A DNA stretch of 64,000 nt from NCBI RefSeq assembly GCF_900454835.1, contig NZ_UGTM01000001.1:558501-622500 (forward strand), in the 5' to 3' direction. Positions 58,084 through 64,000 of the stretch are shown piece by piece. Within the stretch, counting starts at the first letter, position 1. The number at the start of each line of letters is the position of its first letter. This DNA comes from Prevotella denticola (lineage in GTDB: Bacteria > Bacteroidota > Bacteroidia > Bacteroidales > Bacteroidaceae). The position numbers and the translations under genes were made by a program. A model generated the notes under the pieces. That model was given only the letters and a program-made list of their open reading frames with translations, did no database searches and was not told where the DNA came from.

Positions 58084-59370
58084 TTAATGATTTGTTATTA
58101 TAATAGGTGTATCACTCTTTTTGGTATAACGTCGCTTGGTCGCCTTTGCAGGCGGAGCACTTGCGAAGTCGAACTTATCCAATTTCTTGGATACGGCAAG
58201 CATATCATTCTCAATCTTCTTGTTCGTTATGCGGGCATAAAGCTGAGTTGTAGTTATGCTTGTGTGTCCTAACATCTTGGACACTGATTCTACTGGAACA
58301 CCCTTGGTGAGCATCATCGTGGCAAAGGTGTGCCGGGCCATGTGAAAGGTCAGGTTCTTGTTGATACCGCAAACATCGGCTATCTCTTTCAAATAAGAGT
58401 TCATACGCTGGTTGCTGAGAATGGGTATCAATCTACCATTCTTTGCTTTGCCCTCATACTTCTTGATAATCATCTTAGGAATATCGAGAAGAAGGATATG
58501 GCTTAACGTATCAGTTTTCTGACGTGCCGTTACGATCCACTGCTTGCCGTCCATCGTTATGATATTGTCAGGAGTAAGGTTGGCTACATCAACGTAAGCA
58601 AGTCCTGTAAAGCAAGAGAACAAGAAGATGTCGCGAACATTTACCAATCGCTGCGTTGCAAATTCCTTGTGCATGATGGTATCCACTTCTTCGTCTGTCA
58701 AAAAGCCACGATCAACTCTTTTGGTCTTGAAGTGGATATTGAGGAATGGGTCGTGATTAAACACTCCAGCCTTTCGACCAAATATGATAACCGTCTTGAA
58801 AGTCTTTAAGGTCTTGATGGCCGTGTTAAAGCTCTGTCCAACCACCGTCTTGAGATAGACATCGAAATCGTGAATGACAATCGGGGTTAGTTCAATAATA
58901 TTGAGGTCTGTGCGTGCATACTTCTCTTGAATGAACTTGGCGAAGTGACGCTTGCAGATGTCAAACTTGCGATAATTGGCTTTGGTAACTCCACAGCCAA
59001 TCTGTGCATACATATCATTATTATATTTGGTAAACAATGAAAGAACGGTCTCCATATCCTCACGTTTACCAAGATATTCCGATTTGATGCGTTCAAGGCT
59101 GAGTTCTTCTGAGAACTCCAATCGTTGGAATATCATCTGAAGGTCTGTGCTGATGCTCGTCAGTTGTGCGTTGGTAGCCAAAGCCTCCTTGGTTCGTCCC
59201 CGTACTTTACCCAGTGTGCTATCCCACATTTCGGGATCAACACTAACGCCTGTTGTGCCGAGTGCCATTCTTTCTCCATTAAGATGGATACGCATCATAA
59301 CCGATGCTTTTCCTTCTTTGTTCAAATAATTGCTTCGCAGATAGAAGCTTGTTCTGAAAATACTCTTCAT
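58084..59370 (-). CDS. int: Tyrosine-recombinase integrase of the ICE
   Basis: 428 aa. N-terminal arm-binding SAM-like domain, then the catalytic domain with HMARHTF, LGHTSITTTQLYARI (catalytic Tyr) and TARQKT (Lys region). The first catalytic Arg (TGLR) is Ala: CFTGLAYVDVANL. The same loss is known in IntDOT and many Bacteroidetes integrases, so activity is expected. It lies 326 bp from the attR core. Confidence 0.93.
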   Translation of the reverse strand: MKSIFRTSFYLRSNYLNKEGKASVMMRIHLNGERMALGTTGVSVDPEMWDSTLGKVRGRTKEALATNAQLTSISTDLQMIFQRLEFSEELSLERIKSEYLGKREDMETVLSLFTKYNNDMYAQIGCGVTKANYRKFDICKRHFAKFIQEKYARTDLNIIELTPIVIHDFDVYLKTVVGQSFNTAIKTLKTFKTVIIFGRKAGVFNHDPFLNIHFKTKRVDRGFLTDEEVDTIMHKEFATQRLVNVRDIFLFSCFTGLAYVDVANLTPDNIITMDGKQWIVTARQKTDTLSHILLLDIPKMIIKKYEGKAKNGRLIPILSNQRMNSYLKEIADVCGINKNLTFHMARHTFATMMLTKGVPVESVSKMLGHTSITTTQLYARITNKKIENDMLAVSKKLDKFDFASAPPAKATKRRYTKKSDTPIIITNH

Positions 59371-59486
59371 ACTTACAAGTTTTTAGTGCAGAAGTAAATC
59401 GTGCTTTCGACCCGTTTAAGGGTGAGTTACGCGTTATTTTTACAGCTGCAAAGTTCGACATAATTCTTTGAATAACAATGAAGTAT

Positions 59487-59610
59487 GCGGTATCTGTGTG
59501 TACTCTGTACGGTATCAGTGGCTACAATTTTACAAAGTCGATTTTTTCTGTAGCCATATTGTAGCCAGTTGGGAGTATTTTGAGCGTTTCGGCGGTATCT
59601 GTATGTACTC
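59487..59610. repeat. Right arm-type sites and 19-bp direct repeats
   Basis: GTGGCTACAATTTT (59518-59531) and the TGTAGCCA pair (59549-59556, 59560-59567) match the left end. In addition GCGGTATCTGTRTGTACTC occurs at 59487-59505 and 59592-59610, with a partial copy at about 59509. These are probable integrase and Xis sites, and they overlap the int promoter region. Confidence 0.65.
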
Positions 59611-59634
59611 CCAAGCAGGGAAGTATATAAACGA

Positions 59635-59670
59635 ATAATCGCCGTAACTCGTTGAAGTTACGGCGATTAT
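59635..59670. terminator. ICE-borne terminator for the host tmRNA
   Basis: ATAATCGCCGTAACT (59635-59649) pairs with AGTTACGGCGATTAT (59656-59670). It is a diverged copy of the 3685-3718 terminator, so the element restores a terminator to the gene it enters. Confidence 0.75.
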
Positions 59671-59695
59671 CTGATTTAATCATTTTTTGTTTTTC

Positions 59696-59728
59696 TCTTG
59701 TTCAGAGTACGTAAAGTGGAGCTGGTGG
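59696..59728. other. attR: right ICE end within the tmRNA 3' end
   Basis: CTCTTGTTCAGAGTA (59696-59710) and CTGGTGG (59722-59728) are shared with attL. The 3' acceptor strand of the tmRNA (59717-59724) lies inside this block and so probably derives from the element. Confidence 0.72.
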
Positions 59729-60113
59729 GAGTCGAACCCACGTCCGCACAAGGAAACCATACGCTTTCTACACGTTTATTCCAGCCTTCGGTTTTCGTAT
59801 GCCGGCAAGACCTGGACCACCAACCGGCATCTTATCCTCTAAGTCTTCATCTGTGCAGCGAGGCGTACACAGACTATTTCCGATTGTCCTGCATCGCTTG
59901 ACCTCCGGATTCGGAACAACATCCTCGGAGCGATGTCTCGTCCAGCTATCTGATAGCCGGATAAAGCCAGTAACCTACTGTACTTCGGTTAGGCAGCGAG
60001 AGCGTAATTGTTTTCGCCAATTAATTTGTTGATAGCTGATATTTAGGAGCAAACTAACGACGCTCCGCGTGCTTACGTACCATTTCGTCTTGCCGTCAAA
60101 TCCAAACAAGCCC
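59717..60113 (-). ncRNA. ssrA: tmRNA, host copy (3' end remodelled by the ICE)
   Basis: About 397 nt. 5' GGGCTTG; tag frame at 59989-60018 encodes GENNYALAA; T-arm GTGGG-TTCGACT-CCCAC. The 3' strand CAGCTCC pairs with the 5' strand except for a C4-C mismatch. The displaced tail at attL (CAGGTCC) would pair at all seven positions, so it is probably the original end. Ribosome rescue should persist, as the G3-U identity pair is kept. Confidence 0.93.
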
Positions 60114-60185
60114 ATAATGATATTGAGGAAACTTGAGAGGCGAAAATGCCCATTGTTCCTTGCCGATTCAGATAGAACTGGTCTG

Positions 60186-60193
60186 CAAATTTA
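60186..60193 (-). promoter_or_regulatory. -7 promoter box of the host tmRNA
   Basis: The minus strand reads TAAATTTG. The predicted start near 60178 leaves a 5' leader of about 65 nt that RNase P would remove. The rest of the 255-bp gap to the dipeptidase gene holds its rightward promoter only. Confidence 0.5.
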
Positions 60194-60328
60194 ACAAGAC
60201 TTTATGGAACTGCCAAACTTTTTTGTGCTTTTTCGCTTGCATTATGGTGTTAATTGCTCTTTCCGTGCCAGCCAACCAGGCGGGAATAAAAAACCATGGA
60301 AAAACTTGCAGAAGTCATAAATCATGCT

Positions 60329-60336
60329 TATATTTG
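60329..60336 (+). promoter_or_regulatory. -7 promoter box of the dipeptidase gene
   Basis: TATATTTG, 33 bp before the ATG at 60369. This placement also favours that start over the in-frame ATG at 60324, which would lie upstream of the promoter. Confidence 0.6.
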
Positions 60337-60368
60337 CGAACATTACGAAAATCAACAATCAAATCACT

Positions 60369-61730
60369 ATGATCAAGAACTATGTAGAAGAGAACAAAGA
60401 CAGGATGCTCGAGGAGCTGTTCAGTCTGATACGCATACCCAGCGTAAGTGCGCAACCGGCTCATAAGGAGGACATGGTGCGCTGTGCCGAACGGTGGAAG
60501 GAACTGCTGCTTGAGGCAGGTGTCGATAAGGCAGAGGTGATGCCGTCAGAGGGTAATCCGATGGTTTATGCCGAGCGGATGGTCGATCCGAAGGCAAAGA
60601 CGGTATTGGTTTACGGGCATTATGACGTGATGCCGGCCGAGCCTTTCGAGCTGTGGAAGACTGAACCTTTCGAGCCTGTCGTGAAAGACGGCCATATCTG
60701 GGCACGCGGTGCCGATGATGACAAGGGGCAGTCGTTCATGCAGGCGAAGGCTTTCGAGTATGTCAACAAGCACAACCTGCTGAAGCATAATGTGAAGTTT
60801 ATCTTTGAAGGTGAGGAGGAAATCGGCTCCGGAAGTCTCGGCCCGTTCATCGAAGCACACAGGGAACTGCTGAAGTGTGACGTGATACTCGTGTCCGACA
60901 CGGGTATTATCAGTCCTGATGTCCCCTCCATCACAACGGGGCTGCGGGGTCTGTCCTATTGGCAGATTGAGGTGACAGGGCCCGACCATGACCTCCATTC
61001 CGGGACGTTCGGAGGGGCTGTTGCCAATCCGATCAATGTCCTCTGCAAGCTGCTTGCCGATGTGACGGGACCTGACGGGAAGATCCGTATTCCTGGTTTC
61101 TACGATGATGTGGAGGAGGCTTCCGATGAGGAACGCAAGCTCGTTGCATCGATTCCTTTCGATGAAGAAGCGTACAAGGAGTCTATCGGTGTAAAGGCCC
61201 TCTTTGGTGAGAAAGGTTACAGTACGATAGAACGTACAGGCTATCGTCCGTCATTCGATGTCTGCGGTATTTGGGGCGGTTACACTGGTGACGGTGCCAA
61301 GACCGTCATTCCATCAAAGGCATATGCCAAGATTTCGTCCCGTCTTGTCCCACATCAGGACCACAACAAGATCAGTCAACTGGTAATCGACTACTTCAAC
61401 TGTGTCGCTCCCGACACCGTTACCGTGAAAGTGGAGAAACACCATGGCGGTTACGGCTACGTCTGTCCGATCGACTTCCCGGCCTACAAGGCTGCGGAGC
61501 GTGGCTTTGAGGCTGTCTTCGGCAAACGTCCGTTACCAGTCCGTATCGGTGGAAGCATCCCCATCATCTCTACCTTTGAGAAGATGCTCGGTGCGAAGAG
61601 TGTTCTTATGGGTTTTGGTCTGGAGTCGAATGCCATCCACTCGCCGAACGAGAATATGCCAGTTGACCTCTGGCTGAAAGGCATCGAGACCCTTATCAAT
61701 TTTCACCTCGAGTACGATAAGGAAGCGTAA
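60369..61730 (+). CDS. M20-family dipeptidase
   Basis: 453 aa. Di-zinc motifs of the M20 family: VLVYGHYDVMP (metal His, catalytic Asp), GADDDKGQ (bridging Asp), FEGEEEIGS (catalytic Glu pair), ILVSDTG, and a late His near NAIHSPNEN. Length and layout fit cytosolic nonspecific dipeptidases (CNDP/DUG1 type), which cut small peptides. Monocistronic; convergent with aguA. Confidence 0.9.
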   Translation: MIKNYVEENKDRMLEELFSLIRIPSVSAQPAHKEDMVRCAERWKELLLEAGVDKAEVMPSEGNPMVYAERMVDPKAKTVLVYGHYDVMPAEPFELWKTEPFEPVVKDGHIWARGADDDKGQSFMQAKAFEYVNKHNLLKHNVKFIFEGEEEIGSGSLGPFIEAHRELLKCDVILVSDTGIISPDVPSITTGLRGLSYWQIEVTGPDHDLHSGTFGGAVANPINVLCKLLADVTGPDGKIRIPGFYDDVEEASDEERKLVASIPFDEEAYKESIGVKALFGEKGYSTIERTGYRPSFDVCGIWGGYTGDGAKTVIPSKAYAKISSRLVPHQDHNKISQLVIDYFNCVAPDTVTVKVEKHHGGYGYVCPIDFPAYKAAERGFEAVFGKRPLPVRIGGSIPIISTFEKMLGAKSVLMGFGLESNAIHSPNENMPVDLWLKGIETLINFHLEYDKEA

Positions 61731-61886
61731 GTGTAGTTTTGCCGTCTTGCCTGCTGTTCCATGGGGACGGCCCACAAGGTCCCTCAAGAAAAAGTCAGCG
61801 AAGAAAAGTCTCTCTTCAGATGTGGAATTGAAAGAGGGAATATGTATGCAAAAAGCCAGTGATTGGTAAGCACGAGGAATAGATGC

Positions 61887-61930
61887 TCTCGTTTGTCCGA
61901 CAGACAATCTGTATCGTGGACAGACGAGGG
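61887..61930. terminator. Bidirectional terminator
   Basis: CTCGTTTGTCC (from 61888) pairs with GGACAGACGAG (to 61928) with one mismatch, between the convergent dipeptidase and agmatine deiminase genes. Confidence 0.6.
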
Positions 61931-61972
61931 CGTTTCCTTTACCAGATTGTATGTTTTTTGCATCGGCTGATG

Positions 61973-63031
61973 TCAAGGCAGTTGCATCGTCAGACAGTGT
62001 ATTGAGCCATGCTGCCTTATGATTGTACGGCTGTCGATACCGATAATCTCCCGGCCGGGGAACGCCTCCTGTATGGTTTCTAATGCAGCCTTGTCCTTTT
62101 CGGGCTGATGGTATGTGGGTACGAGTACGGCCCCGTTGATGACAAGGAAGTTGGCGTATGTCGCCGGCAGACGCTCGCCGTCATCGTAGACAGCATCCGT
62201 CATCGGCAGCCGGAGCAGCCGGTAAGGATTTCCGTCAAGTGTGCGGAGTCGTTTCAACTGCTCCTCCAAGAGGTGGAAATCCTCGTAGTGCTCATCCTCC
62301 TTGTCGTCACACCCTATATATAATAAGGTTTCATCCGGAGCAATCCGCACGATGGTATCAATATGTCCGTCGGTGTCATCGCCTGCCAGCTGACCGTGGT
62401 CCAGCCAGACGACATGTTCCACATTCGGGAAGAGCAGGCGCAGCCGTCTGTCAATATCCTCTTTTGTGAGTGGCTGATTGCGGTGTGCAGCTGTCAGGCA
62501 GCCGGTTGTCGTAAAGAGCGTATGGTCTCCGTCGCTTTCTATCGAACCGCCCTCCAGCACAAAGTCCTTGTGATTTTCCAGTGTACCGTGGAAGAGTCCT
62601 GCTTCATAAACCTGCCGGTTGATACCGTTGTCCTTCTCGGCTGCAAACTTCCCGCCCCATCCGTTGAAACAGAAGTCGAGCAGGTGGATGGGCTGGAAGC
62701 TGCCCTTGGGCTGCGCATCCGATACGAGGGAGATGGGAGCAACGTCTCGTGCCCACGTGTCATTGCTGTCACAGGCGAAGAGGGTTACCCGCCTCATCTG
62801 TCTCTCTGTCAGTCTTTCTGCCAGTAAGGTGCGCACCTGTTCTGTGTTTCGTGTCGTGATGAGCAAGGCCTCATGGCGTGTAATGGCATCCGCCATCTGG
62901 AGATAAACCTCGGTAATCTCTTTCAGGTAAGGCCGCCAGTCGGTGTCTTCGTGCGGCCATATCAGCATGACGCTGCTTTGCGGTTCCCATTCTGCAGGCA
63001 GCCTGAAACCGTGATGTCTGTTTGTGTTCAT
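61973..63031 (-). CDS. aguA: Agmatine deiminase
   Basis: 352 aa. It hydrolyses agmatine to N-carbamoylputrescine and ammonia on the way to putrescine. Family motifs: MLIWPHEDTDWRPYL, ARDVAPIS, FVLEGGSIESDGDHTL, DTDGHIDTIVRI and the C-terminal catalytic Cys in HGSIHCLTMQLP. The usual partner aguB is not in the window. The promoter box TACCTTTG (minus, 63036-63043) is only 4 bp from the ATG, so the mRNA should be leaderless or nearly so. Confidence 0.94.
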   Translation of the reverse strand: MNTNRHHGFRLPAEWEPQSSVMLIWPHEDTDWRPYLKEITEVYLQMADAITRHEALLITTRNTEQVRTLLAERLTERQMRRVTLFACDSNDTWARDVAPISLVSDAQPKGSFQPIHLLDFCFNGWGGKFAAEKDNGINRQVYEAGLFHGTLENHKDFVLEGGSIESDGDHTLFTTTGCLTAAHRNQPLTKEDIDRRLRLLFPNVEHVVWLDHGQLAGDDTDGHIDTIVRIAPDETLLYIGCDDKEDEHYEDFHLLEEQLKRLRTLDGNPYRLLRLPMTDAVYDDGERLPATYANFLVINGAVLVPTYHQPEKDKAALETIQEAFPGREIIGIDSRTIIRQHGSIHCLTMQLP

Positions 63032-63154
63032 GGTGCAAAGGTAAGAAAAGAAAACGTGATACGTATCTTCCAGCCTCCATTTTGTTATTGTAGTCTTATA
63101 TGTAGAATCTGGTTCTTTGGGAGGTGGACGATATGATCAAGCAGACAGTGCGGC

Positions 63155-63234
63155 TTGATGTAAGTCAACCAGGAGAGTTGATGTAAGTCAATTCTGTCGT
63201 TTGATATGTGTCAACAGCTTTGACGGAAGTCAAC
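63155..63234. promoter_or_regulatory. Array of four TTGA-N6-TCAA palindromes
   Basis: TTGATGTAAGTCAA at 63155-63168 and 63178-63191, TTGATATGTGTCAA at 63201-63214 and TTGACGGAAGTCAA at 63220-63233. The steps are 23, 23 and 19 bp, about two helix turns, so a dimeric regulator could bind on one face. It ends 36 bp before the -33 box of the small gene. Confidence 0.65.
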
Positions 63235-63269
63235 TTTTGCCCAAAAATCAAGGTAAAAAAGCAGTTTTC

Positions 63270-63301
63270 TTTGTGCAGAGCCGGGAAGTACACTAACTTT
63301 G
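63270..63301 (+). promoter_or_regulatory. Consensus promoter of the 34-aa gene
   Basis: TTTG (63270-63273), 20 bp, TAACTTTG (63294-63301): the best promoter match in the window. The start near 63308 gives a leader of about 119 nt, long enough to hold regulatory structure. Confidence 0.75.
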
Positions 63302-63426
63302 CAAACACAAAACAAAAGAACCGGCACCTCATCAGGATAACAAGAGGTGGCCACTGAAAGGGCTTCAGTCTCAATAGGCAGACACAAGTAAAAAGATTGT
63401 TTAACAAGAAAAGAAAGGAAAACGTT

Positions 63427-63531
63427 ATGAAAGAGAGAATCAAGAAAGCAAGCGTTATGCGTAAGCTGTTCAACTATCTGACAAACGTCATCAGTGAGTA
63501 CAATATGGGTCGTGCAACTTGTCTGGCATAA
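63427..63531 (+). CDS. Small 34-residue protein
   Basis: Starts MKERIKKASVMRKLFNYL and ends NMGRATCLA. A purine-rich stretch (AAGAAAGGAAAA) precedes the ATG. The first half is a basic amphipathic helix and there is one Cys near the end. A consensus promoter, an operator array and a terminator (63601-63638) frame it, so it is likely a real gene. No family known to me. Confidence 0.6.
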   Translation: MKERIKKASVMRKLFNYLTNVISEYNMGRATCLA

Positions 63532-63600
63532 GCCGGCAGCACGCTCATTCCTTACGCTAAGAGTTTAGAAAGAAAGTAAAGTTTGAGAGAATATAAAGAG

Positions 63601-63640
63601 AAATCGGATCGGAGTCCCTGTGGATTCCGGTCCGATTTTC
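63601..63640. terminator. Terminator of the 34-aa gene and of the leftward gene
   Basis: AAATCGGATCGGA (63601-63613) pairs with TTCCGGTCCGATTT (63625-63638), with a G-U pair, followed by TTC. It lies between convergent genes. Confidence 0.75.
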
Positions 63641-63653
63641 GTTTGCGGAGGGC

Positions 63654-64000
63654 TTACTTGTTGCCGGCTGCATCGTAATCGGCAATCAGCTGCCGCAGCC
63701 CTTCCAGTGTCCGGGTGTCATATTTGGAGGCATCCATATCTGGACGGTTCAGATATTCTGCTGTCAGTTTTGTCCTTGTCTTTGCGCTCCGTGTGCCCAA
63801 CAAAGCTTTGTCGCCAAGATAGATAGCTTCCTTTCTGTCCTTCAGCTTCAGATAAAGCTCGTCTTTATCCAATGGATGTTCCAGGATGTAGTTGCCCTTT
63901 CCGTCGGTAAAGCGTACCTCAAAGAACTGTGGGTGGCGTGTCCCGATATTGATGGAACCACTGCCGCCGGCATTCGTCAGCACACCGTCTTTCGATCCTT
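63654..64000 (-). CDS. 3' part of an unrecognised gene
   Basis: The frame is open to the window edge; the GTG at 63983 is probably internal (GSKDG precedes it). The visible 115 residues are beta-rich then helical (NIGTRHPQFFEVRFTDGKG; EYLNRPDMDASKYD). No family recognised. An extracellular or periplasmic enzyme tail is possible but unproven. Confidence 0.6.
   Translation of the reverse strand, partial: GSKDGVLTNAGGSGSINIGTRHPQFFEVRFTDGKGNYILEHPLDKDELYLKLKDRKEAIYLGDKALLGTRSAKTRTKLTAEYLNRPDMDASKYDTRTLEGLRQLIADYDAAGNK

Noticed and set aside
1..64000. CRISPR arrays, rRNA or tRNA genes
   Set aside because: No regularly spaced repeat-spacer array and no rRNA segment was seen; apart from the two tmRNAs I found no tRNA-like sequence.

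Overview
The window is a Bacteroidales chromosome segment, most likely Prevotellaceae, carrying one large integrative and conjugative element (ICE). Lineage evidence read from the sequence: promoters of the Bacteroidetes type (TTTG ... TAnnTTTG), tmRNA genes encoding the tag GENNYALAA, a CTnDOT-type tra operon, a TonB receptor/DUF4374 pair and an ISL3 (ISAon1-like) insertion sequence.

Left chromosomal flank (1-3742): a secreted mutarotase-like protein that has lost its catalytic residues, queF and a queuosine-precursor transporter, and a secreted TlpA-type thioredoxin. Right flank (59729-64000): the host tmRNA gene, an M20 dipeptidase, agmatine deiminase, a small 34-residue gene behind an array of palindromic operators, and the 3' part of an unrecognised gene.

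The ICE (about 56 kb, roughly 3777-59728) sits in the 3' end of the host tmRNA gene. A displaced tmRNA tail marks attL, the tyrosine integrase gene lies beside attR, and matching TGTAGCCA arm-type repeats lie just inside both ends. From left to right it holds: (a) a replication-like module (two small DNA-binding or unknown proteins, a TOPRIM/RecA-fold primase-helicase, an excisionase-like HTH protein) and an AbiE toxin-antitoxin pair; (b) a complete, divergent second tmRNA gene; (c) a 2063-aa methylase-helicase, topoisomerase III and a DUF3945 protein; (d) metabolic cargo at 20.1-35.3 kb: TonB receptor, DUF4374 surface protein, small membrane protein, beta-barrel, TetR regulator, two ABC half-transporters, an MMPL/RND gene broken by an ISL3-family element, a LolA-like protein and a beta-barrel; (e) mobC, mobB, mobA and a probable oriT; (f) traA-traO, traQ and a lysozyme; (g) an AT-rich two-gene cassette of a four-helix membrane protein and a divergent S-adenosylmethionine synthetase; (h) a leftward block with PcfJ, ArdA, PcfK and DUF1896 proteins, ending at the integrase.

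How it works together: integrase and arm sites excise and insert the element; MobA/MobB process oriT; MobC couples the DNA to the Tra type IV secretion machine; ArdA protects incoming DNA; the cargo probably gives siderophore- or haem-linked uptake and envelope transport. The most unusual items are the membrane protein/MetK pair, a candidate signalling or defence system, and the ICE-borne tmRNA, which has a fully paired acceptor stem while the host copy, after integration, has a mismatched one.
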